Part shown: positions 7,833 to 17,671 of the stretch, in pieces
Layout of the letters: every line of letters begins with the position of its first letter
Position numbering within the stretch: position 1 is the first letter of the stretch
Origin: Desulfopila_A sp964446655
GTDB taxonomy: Bacteria; Desulfobacterota; Desulfobulbia; Desulfobulbales; Desulfocapsaceae
Length of the DNA: 64,000 nt
Reading direction: 5' to 3'
Assembly (NCBI GenBank): GCA_964446655.1
Contig: CAYUPL010000012.1
Coordinates: forward strand, 17,815-81,814
Position numbers and translations under genes: made by a program
The notes under the pieces: generated by a model
Database searches by the model: none
The model's input: only the letters and a program-made list of their open reading frames with translations
Told to the model about the DNA's origin: nothing

Positions 7833-8432
7833 ATGTCACAGGAAATATCAAAAAATTCAAAAAGGAACGGCTCGCTGGTTTTTCTGCAGGAGTTTTTGAA
7901 ACACCCTTTACAAATTGGGTCGGTTATCCCGAGTTCTCGTTTTCTGGAGCGGCGGATTGTGGAGGCTGCGGACGTTGCTTTGGCAAATGTTATCGTGGAA
8001 CTAGGCCCCGGAACGGGAGGCGTAACGCGTGCTTTACTGTCGGCGATGCCACAGCAGGCCACGCTTTTGAGTATTGAAATTAATCCTCGTTTTAATACCT
8101 TGGTAAGCATGATTGAGGATACCAGACTTATAGCCCATCAAGGCAGCGCGCATGACCTCAGGAAGATAATTTCCCAATATGGCCTGGCCCTTCCGGATAT
8201 AATAGTTTCCGGTATTCCTTTTTCAATGATGAGTCGCAGGGCCGGATCTGATATTCTCGAAGAGGTTGCAACCGTGCTCCAGCCCAAGGGACGTTTTGTG
8301 GCCTATCAGGTGAAAAATCAAGTAAGTACCTTATGTGAACCAATCCTGGGGCCGGCACAGATATCGACGGAATTACTCAATGTTCCGCCAATGCGTGTTT
8401 TTCAATGGGTCAAGGGCACTGAGGAACAATGA
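7833..8432 (+). CDS. SAM-dependent methyltransferase, PmtA-like
   Basis: 199 residues from the ATG at 7833. It matches bacterial phospholipid N-methyltransferases in layout: FLQEFLKHPLQIGSVIPSSRFL, then the SAM-binding VELGPGTGGVTRALL, the acidic IEINPRF loop, and SGIPFSMM where related rRNA dimethylases have N-L/I-P-Y. PmtA enzymes methylate phosphatidylethanolamine at the membrane; other members of the fold have other targets, so the substrate is inferred. The open frame extends upstream to 7746 with a TTG codon, and a GGAGGT at about 7775 hints that the true start may be an upstream non-ATG codon. Confidence 0.75.
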   Translation: MSQEISKNSKRNGSLVFLQEFLKHPLQIGSVIPSSRFLERRIVEAADVALANVIVELGPGTGGVTRALLSAMPQQATLLSIEINPRFNTLVSMIEDTRLIAHQGSAHDLRKIISQYGLALPDIIVSGIPFSMMSRRAGSDILEEVATVLQPKGRFVAYQVKNQVSTLCEPILGPAQISTELLNVPPMRVFQWVKGTEEQ

Positions 8433-8488
8433 ACGGGACTACCGCTGCCGAGAGGGGGAGGTGCCGCCCCCATGGCCGGTGGGTCTTC

Positions 8489-9109
8489 TTATCTTGCTGC
8501 AGAAAGTATTGCACTGCTTTGTAGTATTTTCAAACCTTTACTCTTCAGCTCTTTCATCGCCTCGTCAAAATCCTGTGGATTGATGGGCCTGGTGCCATCC
8601 TCAATCAGCACCACCTCGAAACCAAGTTTGAGTGCGTCACGGATGGTATATGTGACACATATATCTCCGGCCAGGCCCAGTATATATATCGTATCAACCT
8701 CTCTTCCTTTGAGGTAGTCGCCCATACCGGTGGATTTTTTATGGCCGTTGTCAAAGAAACCACTGTAACTGTCTATGGTCGGGTTCATACCTTTGCGAAA
8801 AATCGCTTCTACTTTATTCATTTCCAGCCAGACAGGAAAATCGGCACCGACAGATCCTTGCACACAATGATCCGGCCATAAGACCTGTTGCATGCCGGCG
8901 AGTTCGATTGTTTCCAGGGGCTTTTTACCCGGATGGTTCGAGGCAAAGCTGCCATGATCCGGCGGATGCCAATCCTGGGTAGCGATGACCAGATCAAAAT
9001 ACTCCTGGACATGATTGGCTATCGGAATAATGGCATCTCCTGCCGGAACCGCAAGAGGACCTCCAGGTAAAAAATCATGTTGGATATCGATGAGAATAAG
9101 CGCCTTCAT
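8489..9109 (-). CDS. pncA: Nicotinamidase
   Basis: 206 residues of the isochorismatase fold. The catalytic triad is visible as D8 (LIDIQHDF), K106 (FRKGMNP) and C151 (LAGDICVTYT). The metal site is D46, H48 and H52 in TQDWHPPDH with H81 in PDHCVQG. It deamidates nicotinamide to nicotinate, which the next enzyme PncB uses. The ATG overlaps the stop of pncB by 4 bases, so the pair is one NAD-salvage operon with pncB first. Confidence 0.95.
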   Translation of the reverse strand: MKALILIDIQHDFLPGGPLAVPAGDAIIPIANHVQEYFDLVIATQDWHPPDHGSFASNHPGKKPLETIELAGMQQVLWPDHCVQGSVGADFPVWLEMNKVEAIFRKGMNPTIDSYSGFFDNGHKKSTGMGDYLKGREVDTIYILGLAGDICVTYTIRDALKLGFEVVLIEDGTRPINPQDFDEAMKELKSKGLKILQSSAILSAAR

Positions 9110-10533
9110 GTTTTTCCCTTTTTATGTTTTCGGATTAATTCTTCGCGGAGCTCATTGAGCCCGGTACTTAAACCGACTTTGTAAATATGTGGATTTTCCA
9201 ACCTTTTGTATTCAGCGGGTAAATGCTGCAGCCGCTTATTGAAGTAGCTGTAAGATTCGGCCGGATGCTGCATTCCTTGCAATGGCTGTCCTTGATCCAT
9301 CACTTGCTTTAAAAGTGGTTCAGAAGAGCAGCCCTGGAGGTTGAGTGATTTCCCTTTTTCGAAGGGATGATGCATCTCGGTTATCCGGCTCGGGTCTTCA
9401 TCCCAGAGGCTGACGGCATCTGCCGTAAATTCACCACTGGAGTCACTGAAGCGGTGGACCTGCTTAACACCGGGGAGGGTCACCTTATGGACCGATTCTG
9501 AGAGTTTCAATCGTGGCGTATCCGAAGCCATGGCCAGTTTATAGACTCCATCCAGGGCGGCATCAGGCTGACCGGTGAGCACAGCCGTACCGATGCCATA
9601 GGCGTCGATGGGGGCTTTCTGGTCGCGCAGACTTCTGATAACATGCTCATCTATTTGGTTCGAAGCCATAATCTTTACATAATCAAATCCCGCCGCATCG
9701 AGCATTCGCCTGGATGCTTTTGCCATATACGCCAGATCGCCGCTATCGAGTCTCACTCCCACGAGCCTCTTCCCCTTCTCCTCCATTTCTTGAGCGAGTG
9801 TAATGGCATTGGGAATACCGGATTGCAGTGTATTGTAAGTATCTACCAGCAGGACACAATTATCAGGAAAGGCCTCTGCAAAGCGGCGGAAGGCGGTTAT
9901 CTCATCGTCGTAACTTTGGATGAAAGAATGTGCCATGGTGCCGCTGGCCTGAATATCGTAGGTAAAGGCACTGTAGACGTTGGAAGTGGCATTGAAACCG
10001 CCGACTATGGTAGCGCGGGAAGCGTGAATTGCTCCCAGGCCGTGTGCCCTTCGCATCCCGAAATCGGTCAGGTTTGTATCACCCCCGGCCACAAAGCGCA
10101 TCCGGGCAGCTTTGGTCGCTATCAGGGAAGACAGGTTGAGAATGTTCAACAACAGAGTTTCCGACAGCTGGGTCTCGATAATATTGCCACGCACACCGGC
10201 AAGGGGCATATTGGGGAAAACTATTTCTCCTTCCGGTACTGCATATATATCAGCTTTATATCTGAATTTTTGCAAATAGTGTAAAAATTCGTGGTTGAAA
10301 CCATTTTCGCGCAGATAGTCAATATCATCGTTGTCAAAATGGAGCCCCTTCAGGATATCGAGCAGATCGTGCAGACCGGCGGCAACCACAAAAGCACCAT
10401 GAAAAGGATTTTTACGATAGAAATAATAAAAGGCGGCAGAATCATCTTTTCTGCCATCCAGGAAATATGCCTGTGCCATGGACAACTGATACATATCAGT
10501 ATAAAGGCCTGCATGTTTCTCTAATATGCTCAT
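9106..10533 (-). CDS. pncB: Nicotinate phosphoribosyltransferase
   Basis: 475 residues. Family features: the N-terminal LYTDMYQLSMAQAYF, the FYYFYRKNPFHGAF strand, ETQLSETLLLN, and the phosphoribosyl region VGVRLDSGDLAYMAK. It joins nicotinate to PRPP at the cost of ATP to give nicotinate mononucleotide. The start at 10533 has an AATGGAGTG ribosome site 8 bases upstream; an upstream in-frame GTG (10542) is less likely. It is followed by pncA with a 4-base overlap. Confidence 0.95.
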   Translation of the reverse strand: MSILEKHAGLYTDMYQLSMAQAYFLDGRKDDSAAFYYFYRKNPFHGAFVVAAGLHDLLDILKGLHFDNDDIDYLRENGFNHEFLHYLQKFRYKADIYAVPEGEIVFPNMPLAGVRGNIIETQLSETLLLNILNLSSLIATKAARMRFVAGGDTNLTDFGMRRAHGLGAIHASRATIVGGFNATSNVYSAFTYDIQASGTMAHSFIQSYDDEITAFRRFAEAFPDNCVLLVDTYNTLQSGIPNAITLAQEMEEKGKRLVGVRLDSGDLAYMAKASRRMLDAAGFDYVKIMASNQIDEHVIRSLRDQKAPIDAYGIGTAVLTGQPDAALDGVYKLAMASDTPRLKLSESVHKVTLPGVKQVHRFSDSSGEFTADAVSLWDEDPSRITEMHHPFEKGKSLNLQGCSSEPLLKQVMDQGQPLQGMQHPAESYSYFNKRLQHLPAEYKRLENPHIYKVGLSTGLNELREELIRKHKKGKT

Positions 10534-10735
10534 GCTTGTCACTCCATTGAATTAAACGGTTCGGATCAAGATCACTCCATCTTTATACTATAGAACCGGT
10601 AATGAATTCTTCAAGGTTAGGAAGGAGCAGGGACGGTGAGCCTCGGGGGGACCTGCTTCGATTATATACTGTATTCAGTATTGCAGGAGCAGCATGGTTG
10701 TATTCTCCACGGTGATGAGTCTTCATAGCGAAGTT

Positions 10736-11629
10736 TCAGGGACATGCCGGGAAGGAGTAAAAGAGTTTGGCTCTGGGGCTGCGGGCCAGATACCCCATCA
10801 TATTGTAGGCCAGCTGCGCAACGGTGAAAGAGACGCCGTGCATGGATTGCTGCGGGGCAAGTTCGACGAGGTCAAAGCCCAGGCAAAGCCGGCTTTTGCA
10901 AAGGTTCTCCAGAATTTCGGTGACCTGATACCAGAGCAGTCCGCCGGGTACGGGCGTACCGGTGGCAGGCATCATGGCGGCGTCGAAACAGTCCACATCG
11001 AAGGTGATATAGATTTTATCCGGAAAATTATCGGGTAGCAGGATAGCCCCGGCGCCCTGGCGCCACACGGTTTCGGCGTCGGCAAAGGGGATCTTCTGTT
11101 CCAGGCGGAAGTCGTGTTCCTCCCTGGAATAGCTCCGCGTACCTATCTGATAGATGGGGATACCGGCTTCATGGATGCGGCGCATGACCGAGGCATGGCT
11201 CTGCTTGCTGCCGTTATAGCTGTCTCTGAGATCGGCATGGGCATCGAACTGGATGACACCGAAGGTGTCATGATGCTGTTTCAATCCAAGGGCGCAGGCC
11301 GCCGAGAGGCTGTGTTCACCGCCTAAAACCACCGGTATGGCGCCGCCGCCGGTCACCTCGGCTACTCTTCGCTGCAGCTCCGTTAAGGTTTCTACGATGG
11401 GGCGGTTGCAGTTTATGGGCTCGGCGGTATGAATTCCGTATTGGGCCGGGATGGATTTTCCGTCGAACAGTTCCAGCTGGCAGGATGCCTCAAGAATGGC
11501 CTGTGGGCCGTCCGCCGTGCCGTTTGTGTAAGAGACGGTTTCTTCCAGCGGTACCGGCAGAACATGGAAGAGGGCCTGGTCGGAGGCGGATGGTGCGACA
11601 TCGTCGCCGTGAAAGGTGGTACGGCTCAT
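10736..11629 (-). CDS. speB: Agmatinase
   Basis: 297 residues of the ureohydrolase family. The binuclear Mn site motifs are complete: GGEHS (103-107), DAHADLR (129-135), HASVMR and DVDCFDAAMMP (211-221). It splits agmatine to putrescine and urea. It is the last gene of the minus-strand operon speA, carboxyspermidine dehydrogenase, nspC, speB and overlaps nspC by 4 bases. With SpeA it makes the putrescine that the two middle enzymes extend to spermidine. The family also includes arginases and guanidinobutyrases, but the context argues strongly for agmatine. Confidence 0.93.
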   Translation of the reverse strand: MSRTTFHGDDVAPSASDQALFHVLPVPLEETVSYTNGTADGPQAILEASCQLELFDGKSIPAQYGIHTAEPINCNRPIVETLTELQRRVAEVTGGGAIPVVLGGEHSLSAACALGLKQHHDTFGVIQFDAHADLRDSYNGSKQSHASVMRRIHEAGIPIYQIGTRSYSREEHDFRLEQKIPFADAETVWRQGAGAILLPDNFPDKIYITFDVDCFDAAMMPATGTPVPGGLLWYQVTEILENLCKSRLCLGFDLVELAPQQSMHGVSFTVAQLAYNMMGYLARSPRAKLFYSFPACP

Positions 11630-12795
11630 GCTATTTTACTCCTATAGTCCTGATAGCTGAAGGTACGAATACATTGGAGAATGTCCCTCTCGAGAGAGTA
11701 GCTGTAGATTGCGGGCAGCTCCACGCCGTTGAAGGTGGTATTTTTCACAAAGGTGTAGAGCGCCATGTCGGTGAAGACCAGCCGATCGCCGTATTGCAGA
11801 GGTTCGGCAAAGGAGTAGTCACCGATGATATCGCCCGCCAGGCAGGAAATTCCGCCAAGACGATAGGTATGAGGCAGCTCGCCTGGCTTGCCGCTGCCGG
11901 GCAGTTCAGGTCTGTAGGGCATGGCGAGTACATCGGGCAAGTGGGTCTCGGCCGAGCTGTCGACTATGGCGATGTCCATCTCGTTATTCATCAGATCGAG
12001 AACCGAGGTAACGAAAAAACCGCCGTTGAGCACCACGGCCTCGCCCGGCTCGAGGTAGACCTCGACATCGTATTTGCGCCGGAAGGCGCTGATGGTATCA
12101 CAGAGCAGATCAAGGTCATAATCATCTCTGCTGATATGATGGCCGCCGCCGAAATTGACCCACTTCAGACCGGGGAGAAAACGGCCGAATTTTTCTTCAA
12201 AATGGGGCAGAATGCGGGCTAGTACATCGGCGTTCTGCTCGCACATGGCATGAAAATGAAGGCCGCTTAGAGCACTCATATCCAGACCTTCGAGGTCTTT
12301 GGGCTGAAGGCCGAATCTGGAGCCCGGCAGACAGGGATTGTAGAGATCGGTTGCCACTTCGCTGTAGCCCGGGTTGACCCGGAAACCGACCTTGATCTTC
12401 CTGTTGCTCGACGCGATGGCTTCTTTATGTCTATTCCATTGGGAAATGGAATTGAACAGAATGTGATCTGAATAAAGTATCACCCTTTGCATCTGTTCGT
12501 CGGAATAGGCCGGCGCATAGGTGTGTACCTCCCTGTTGAAGTCTTCCCGGCCGAGCTGGGCCTCGATGGGGCCGCTGGCACAGACTCCGTGAAGGGTCTG
12601 GCGGATCAGGGGAAAAAGGGCCGGCAGGGCGAAGGCCTTGAGAGCCAACAGGATTTTGGCGCCGCTTTTGTTCTGTACTTCGCCGAGTATGGCGCAGTTC
12701 TGCCGGATGCGGTCTTCGCTGATGAGATAGCAGGGTGTTGTGACATTGCCTGCCACCTCGGCGGGGCAGGCAACGTTTGTGTATATCGTTGTCAT
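11626..12795 (-). CDS. nspC: Carboxynorspermidine/carboxyspermidine decarboxylase
   Basis: 389 residues, a PLP enzyme of the alanine-racemase fold (group IV decarboxylases). Motifs: the probable PLP lysine K53 in LLALKAFALP, SGPIEAQLGRE, the VNFGGGHHISRDDYD loop and the C-terminal GGISCLAGDIIGDY element, which carries the cysteine of the partner subunit's active site. It decarboxylates carboxyspermidine to spermidine in the route that does not use decarboxy-SAM. It lies 8 bases behind the dehydrogenase that makes its substrate and overlaps speB. Confidence 0.93.
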   Translation of the reverse strand: MTTIYTNVACPAEVAGNVTTPCYLISEDRIRQNCAILGEVQNKSGAKILLALKAFALPALFPLIRQTLHGVCASGPIEAQLGREDFNREVHTYAPAYSDEQMQRVILYSDHILFNSISQWNRHKEAIASSNRKIKVGFRVNPGYSEVATDLYNPCLPGSRFGLQPKDLEGLDMSALSGLHFHAMCEQNADVLARILPHFEEKFGRFLPGLKWVNFGGGHHISRDDYDLDLLCDTISAFRRKYDVEVYLEPGEAVVLNGGFFVTSVLDLMNNEMDIAIVDSSAETHLPDVLAMPYRPELPGSGKPGELPHTYRLGGISCLAGDIIGDYSFAEPLQYGDRLVFTDMALYTFVKNTTFNGVELPAIYSYSLERDILQCIRTFSYQDYRSKIA

Positions 12796-12803
12796 ATTCT
12801 TGC

Positions 12804-14018
12804 TCAGGGCAGCTTGCCATGGAAATCGACAACCTGCCAGGGGAGGCCGTGTTTGCCTAGTTCCTCCATGAAGGGATCCGGGTCGAGCTGTTCCACATTG
12901 AAGACGCCCTCTCCCTTCCAGATTCCCTGGACCATCAGCATGGCGCCGATCATGGTCGGTACACCGGTGGTGTAGGAGACGGCCTGGGACTGTACCTCGG
13001 CAAAGGCTTCGCTGTGATCACAGATATTGTAAATATATTTTTGCAGTGTGCGACCGTCTTTTACGCCTTGAAAGATGCAGCCGATGACGGTTTTGCCGCT
13101 ATAGTTCTGCCCCAGTGAGCCGGGATCGGGCAGCAGGGCTTTAAGGAAGCGCAGCGGTATGATCTTGTGACCTTCGTACTCGACCTCGTCGATGCGGGTC
13201 ATTCCGACATTTTCCAGTACCTTCAGGTGGGTGATGTACGGCTCCGAGAAGGTCATCCAGAAGCGGATCTGCTTGAGGCCGTCGATGTGTTTAACGAGCG
13301 ATTCCATCTCCTCATGATAGAGGAGGTAGCTTTCCTTCGGACCGACAACGGGGTAGTCGAAGGAAAAGTGAACACAGTCATCGTGAAGAATCGCCGGTGT
13401 CTCCACCCATTGGCCGGCACGCCAGTGCCTGACGGTCTGGGTGACTTCGCGGATATTGATCTCCGGATTGAAATTGGTGGCGAAGGGATGGCCGTGGTCA
13501 CCGGCGTTGCAGTCAAGAATGTCGATGCTTTCGATGGAGTCGAATAGGTTTTTTTGGGCATAGGCGCAGAAAATATTGGTGACGCCCGGGTCAAAGCCGC
13601 AGCCTAAAAGAGCCAGCAGGCCTTTTTCGCGGAAGCGCTCATGATAGGCCCACTGGTGGCTGTATTCAAAATGGGCAGAGTCCGGTGGTTCGTAGTTGGC
13701 CGTGTCGAGATAGTGGGTATTGGTGGCCAGACAGGCATCCATAATGGTCAGATCCTGATATGGCAGGGCCACATTGATGACCAGGGTCGGCTTGATCCTC
13801 TCAAGAACCGCTATCAGCTCGTCGACATTGTCGGCGTCCACCGCTTCTGTGTGTATCGTGACGCCATATTTCTTCTTGACTTCACGGGCAATGGCTTCGC
13901 ATTTGGAAACGGTTCTGCCGGCCAGGGTGATGTCTGTGAACACATGGGAGAGTTGGGCGCATTTTTTGACGACAACGTTTCCCACTCCGCCGGCGCCAAT
14001 GATTACAATCCGTGACAT
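12804..14018 (-). CDS. Carboxyspermidine dehydrogenase (saccharopine dehydrogenase family)
   Basis: 404 residues. The N-terminal Rossmann motif is VIIGAGGVGNVVVKKCA, followed by ITLAGRTVSKCEAIA, then LLGCGFDPGVTNIFCAYA, which is typical of the saccharopine/carboxynorspermidine dehydrogenase group. It reductively condenses aspartate semialdehyde with putrescine (or diaminopropane) to carboxyspermidine (or carboxynorspermidine). I chose the ATG at 14018 because of the CAGGAG site 8 bases upstream; the frame opens 15 codons earlier. The agmatinase in the same operon points to putrescine, hence spermidine, as the product line. Confidence 0.92.
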   Translation of the reverse strand: MSRIVIIGAGGVGNVVVKKCAQLSHVFTDITLAGRTVSKCEAIAREVKKKYGVTIHTEAVDADNVDELIAVLERIKPTLVINVALPYQDLTIMDACLATNTHYLDTANYEPPDSAHFEYSHQWAYHERFREKGLLALLGCGFDPGVTNIFCAYAQKNLFDSIESIDILDCNAGDHGHPFATNFNPEINIREVTQTVRHWRAGQWVETPAILHDDCVHFSFDYPVVGPKESYLLYHEEMESLVKHIDGLKQIRFWMTFSEPYITHLKVLENVGMTRIDEVEYEGHKIIPLRFLKALLPDPGSLGQNYSGKTVIGCIFQGVKDGRTLQKYIYNICDHSEAFAEVQSQAVSYTTGVPTMIGAMLMVQGIWKGEGVFNVEQLDPDPFMEELGKHGLPWQVVDFHGKLP

Positions 14019-14120
14019 AAGTATGCTCCTGATCTGGTATTTCGTTTTCGGGGCGTAGGACAACCCGGAAAGCGGGTCGGTTGGACAACTTCACTTCTCT
14101 TCCAGGTCGGCTGCCGCCGG

Positions 14121-16046
14121 TCAATCTTTCTCAAAATAGGTATAGCCGCGTAGTCCTTCGATAAAACCGGCGATGATTGCCTTTCTGTCCTTTGCCGTTA
14201 TATAACCCAGTTCGATGGACTCTTCGGCCAGCTTTTTCAGGCGGTTTTTCATGGAGCGGACATCATATTCGACATAGGAGAGGACGTCCGCCACCGAATC
14301 CCCTTCAATTTCACGAATAAATCTGTAGCTGCCGTCCTTACTCACATGTATTGATATTACATTAGTATCTCCAAAGAGATTATGCAAATCGCCAAGGGTT
14401 TCCTGGTAGGCGCCCACCAGAAAGACGCCGAGATAATAGTCCTCGTCCGCCTTGAGATCGTGGAGCATAATATTCTTTTTGACGTTGTAGGAGTCGGGAA
14501 AATTGTCGATCTTGCCGTCGCAATCACAGGTGATATCCGAAATGATGGCCGGATGAGTAGGCACCTCCTTAAGTCTGTGGATGGGCATTACCGGCATGAT
14601 CTGATCTATGGCCCAGACATCGGGAAGAGACTGAAAAAGACTGAAATTGCCGTAGTAAATGTCATGGACGATGGAGTCGATATTCTGCATGTCTTTGGGA
14701 CTGTGCTCCATGTTGCGAGCCACCTGGGTCAGTTTTATAAAGATATGCTGCACCAGGTTTTCCGCCATGGCCCGTTCACGGATAGCGATATGACCATGTT
14801 TGAAGAGCTGCCTGGCCTGACTTTTGTAAAAAAGAACATCGTTGAGACATTCCTGGATGGTTTTGGGCGAAATCATCTCATAGGTGGCCAGCAGGTTTTC
14901 GAGGAGATCGTTGGTGGATTCCGGCAGTTTTTCCGGAATGGGCGGTGGTAAAAACGAGGAGACGTCGAGAATATTGAAGAGCAGCAGAGAATAGTAGGCG
15001 ACGGTTGCCCGGCCCGATTCGGTGATCAATGTCGGGTGAGGAATATTGTTCTTATTGAGAACGGTGATGATCGATTCGACGATATCGGTGCAATATTCCT
15101 CCATGGTGTAGTTTCTGCTGGAGTGGTAGTCGGTTTGCGAGCCGTTGTAATCAACCGCCAGACCGCCGCCGAGATCGAGATAGCCCATGGGGGCGCCCTC
15201 TTTGATAAGTTCTTCGTAGATGCGGCAGGCCTCCATGGCACCGGCGCGGATATCCCGGATGTTGGGAATCTGGGAGCCGATATGATAGTGGAGCAGCTGC
15301 AGACAGTCGAGCATATTCTCTTCTTTGAGCCGGTCCATGGCATCGACGATATGACTCATTCCCAGACCGAAAACGGAGGAGTCTCCGCCGGAATGGGACC
15401 ACATGCCCTCGGCCTGGGTTGATAGCTTGATACGCAGTCCCAGATGCGGGGTGATTTTGAGATATTTGGCCCGTTCGATGATCAAATCGACTTCGCCCGG
15501 CACTTCAATAACAAAAAAGACCTTGAAGCCCATGCTGATGGCAAAAAGACCCAGGTCGATGAACTCCTCGTCTTTGTAGCCGTTGCAGATCAGGCAGGAA
15601 TCACGATTCTTCAGCATGGAGATGGCGGCGATCAGCTCCGGTTTGCTGCCCGCCTCAAGTCCATGATTGAATTCCTTGCCGAACTGGGAGATGGCTTCAA
15701 CCACCTGCTCCTGCTGGTTCACTTTTATGGGATAAACGCCTTTGTATTCGCCCTGGTAGTTGTTTTCCCTGATTGCCTTGCGAAATGTTTCGTGCAGCAG
15801 CTTGATCTGGGAGCCGAGAATGTTTTCGATGCGCAACAGAACAGGCATGGAGAAGCCGCGCGCTTCTATTTCCTGGGCCACCTCGTAGAGGCTGATGCTC
15901 GGGCCATGATCGGAACCAAAGGGCGTAACCACCACTTCTCCTTCCTGGTTGATGGAGAAATAGCCCGCACCCCATTTGTTAATGCCGTAGAGTTCCGAAG
16001 CATCTTTTATGCTCCATTTCTGCTTTGTGTATAAGTCTCGAACCAT
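14121..16046 (-). CDS. speA: Biosynthetic arginine decarboxylase
   Basis: 641 residues, the normal length for SpeA (PLP, alanine-racemase fold with helical inserts). Signposts: W-x-I-K-D-A-SELYGINKW at the start, the PLP lysine K108 in GVYPIKVNQ, GLEAGSKPELIAA, GLRIKLS, LHYHIGSQI, the DLGGGLAVDYNGS loop and ITESGRA. It turns arginine into agmatine. First gene of the polyamine operon; about 100 bases with a small GC hairpin separate it from the dehydrogenase gene, so expression of the downstream genes may be adjusted there. Confidence 0.96.
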   Translation of the reverse strand: MVRDLYTKQKWSIKDASELYGINKWGAGYFSINQEGEVVVTPFGSDHGPSISLYEVAQEIEARGFSMPVLLRIENILGSQIKLLHETFRKAIRENNYQGEYKGVYPIKVNQQEQVVEAISQFGKEFNHGLEAGSKPELIAAISMLKNRDSCLICNGYKDEEFIDLGLFAISMGFKVFFVIEVPGEVDLIIERAKYLKITPHLGLRIKLSTQAEGMWSHSGGDSSVFGLGMSHIVDAMDRLKEENMLDCLQLLHYHIGSQIPNIRDIRAGAMEACRIYEELIKEGAPMGYLDLGGGLAVDYNGSQTDYHSSRNYTMEEYCTDIVESIITVLNKNNIPHPTLITESGRATVAYYSLLLFNILDVSSFLPPPIPEKLPESTNDLLENLLATYEMISPKTIQECLNDVLFYKSQARQLFKHGHIAIRERAMAENLVQHIFIKLTQVARNMEHSPKDMQNIDSIVHDIYYGNFSLFQSLPDVWAIDQIMPVMPIHRLKEVPTHPAIISDITCDCDGKIDNFPDSYNVKKNIMLHDLKADEDYYLGVFLVGAYQETLGDLHNLFGDTNVISIHVSKDGSYRFIREIEGDSVADVLSYVEYDVRSMKNRLKKLAEESIELGYITAKDRKAIIAGFIEGLRGYTYFEKD

Positions 16047-16117
16047 GAATACGTGTCCTTTCCAGGGTTGTCAAAAGGAGGTTTACCGAAGCTGCCGGTG
16101 ATGGAATAAGCCGGAGG

Positions 16118-16147
16118 AATGTACAGCCTGACCTCGGCAAAAGTCAA
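16118..16147 (-). promoter_or_regulatory. Possible sigma-70 promoter of speA operon
   Basis: On the minus strand TTGACT, an 18-base spacer and TACATT lie about 70 bases upstream of the speA ATG. The -10 matches only 4 of 6 positions, so this is a candidate only. Confidence 0.35.
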
Positions 16148-16258
16148 TATAAATAGATGAACATGCCAAATAAGCTCTTTTTACCACTCTGCCGGCGCAC
16201 CGTGGGATGTGTCGTCGGCGGCGGCTGCGGGCATGACCCTGCCGTACGGCCATATTTC

Positions 16259-16738
16259 TCATGCTGCCTGATCCTTCCACTTCTTAAAGGGATGGGAACA
16301 GAGCGCGGCGTTATAGTAGCGCCGGTCGGCGGAGACCTCTTCTCCCAGCCAGGGAGGTCTGGGAAAGGCTTGTTCTTCACTTTCCAGCTCAATCTCGGCC
16401 AGAACCAGTCCGGAATTTTCGCCATAAAATTCATCAATTTCCCATAAAAAACCACCATATTGCGTAAAAAATCGGCATTTGTGGATAATTGGTTGACGGC
16501 AGATTTTCTCCAGCATGATTCCGGCTTCGGCAACGGGTATGGCATATTCAAATTCCAGCCTGCTGATACCGACGCTTTTCCCCTTTATGGTCAGATACGC
16601 CTTGTCGCCGGCCACACGGATACGAACGGTCTGACCGGAACCGGAACAGAGGTAGCCCTGATAGAAGATTTCCGAGGTACTGTCTTTTTTCCAGTCGTTG
16701 TTTATGACCAGGAATTTTTTTTCAATTTCAACGGCCAT
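16259..16738 (-). CDS. CYTH domain protein (triphosphatase-like)
   Basis: 159 residues. The defining N-terminal ExExK motif is EIEKKF, and the following charged strands (TVRIRVAGDKAYLTIKGKS, RLEFEYAI, WEIDEFYGENSGLVLAEIEL) line the phosphate tunnel of the CYTH fold. Short stand-alone CYTH proteins of this length are mostly inorganic triphosphatases; class IV adenylate cyclase activity is a less likely alternative. Its start overlaps the end of the EI24-like membrane gene by 11 bases, so both are read from one mRNA. Confidence 0.9.
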   Translation of the reverse strand: MAVEIEKKFLVINNDWKKDSTSEIFYQGYLCSGSGQTVRIRVAGDKAYLTIKGKSVGISRLEFEYAIPVAEAGIMLEKICRQPIIHKCRFFTQYGGFLWEIDEFYGENSGLVLAEIELESEEQAFPRPPWLGEEVSADRRYYNAALCSHPFKKWKDQAA

Positions 16739-17513
16739 GGGCGGCCTCCTTACGCGGAAGAGTAATCCCCTGCTCCAGGCTGGTGAAGTTTAAGGTCGCA
16801 TGTACGGTTAAAATGGGAAAAAGCAGGGCGATAACGAAAATATTCAGCAGAGGTATCATACTGACGAGGGCCGGCAACAGGCCCAGGCGAAAGCAGTGGC
16901 CGCGGTACTTGCCGAGCCAGCCGAGTTTACGGCCGAGTGACCATCTGCGCCTGGAGGCAGGGTAGTCGAGAAACATCAAGGCCGAATAATAGGTATATAG
17001 AAGAAAGGCAATAATCTGGCCAAACAGCGGGATAAAGTTGGCCAGCAACGCGGCGATGGTGACAACGATACCGAAACCGGCTATTTTGAGACCTTCCCAT
17101 AGATCGAGCAGCACTCCGCGCAGGGTGAGATCGTCATCCATTTCATAACTCTGACCAGCCTGGAGCTTTTCGGTAGCGGTGGAGAGGAACACATAACCAG
17201 GCGTGGTGACAGTGTAGGCGATCATGAAAGCAAGGTAAAAGGCGATGATTCGAGTGGTGAAAAGATAGAGCCATTTGAGAATCAGCCAGCCTTTATGTTG
17301 CAGCCAGCCGAGTATAGTGACGGTTTCCGGGGGGGAGGTGAAAAAATTACCACTGATACTGTCAATAAAATCAAGGGCGAGCTGGTAACCAAGCCAGGTG
17401 ATGAAAATAGTTACCAGAAAGAGCAGCAGACTGAGTCCCAGCAGTCGTTTTCTGCGGAGCAGAAAGGCAATGGAGTGCGGCAAAGGGATATACTGGATTG
17501 GTTTGGCTCGCAT
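16728..17513 (-). CDS. EI24/CysZ-like integral membrane protein
   Basis: 261 residues with several long hydrophobic segments (LGLSLLLFLVTIFITWLGY, IIAFYLAFMIAYTV, VVTIAALLANFIPLFGQII) and the LDYPASRRRWSLGRKLGW loop typical of the EI24/CysZ family (PF07264). CysZ of enterobacteria imports sulfate, but the wider family has undefined roles, so sulfate transport is not asserted. It is transcribed divergently from radA and ahead of the CYTH gene. Confidence 0.8.
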   Translation of the reverse strand: MRAKPIQYIPLPHSIAFLLRRKRLLGLSLLLFLVTIFITWLGYQLALDFIDSISGNFFTSPPETVTILGWLQHKGWLILKWLYLFTTRIIAFYLAFMIAYTVTTPGYVFLSTATEKLQAGQSYEMDDDLTLRGVLLDLWEGLKIAGFGIVVTIAALLANFIPLFGQIIAFLLYTYYSALMFLDYPASRRRWSLGRKLGWLGKYRGHCFRLGLLPALVSMIPLLNIFVIALLFPILTVHATLNFTSLEQGITLPRKEAAHGR

Positions 17514-17671
17514 ATTTTATTCTAATCCGGGTGTTTACATGGCATGACTTGTTTTAGTTGGGTATAGTATCACTTGATAGCGCTGCGGAAACAGAAGTGT
17601 ATTTTATTCAAATCTCTTGACGGAGTAAAGGACTAAACGGTCTTTCTCGGTTATATGGATATGGTGTTCTC

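Noticed and set aside
14052..14085. Hairpin ACCCG-GAAAG-CGGGT between speA and the dehydrogenase gene as a terminator
   Set aside because: Short stem and no T-run; the genes are likely one operon.
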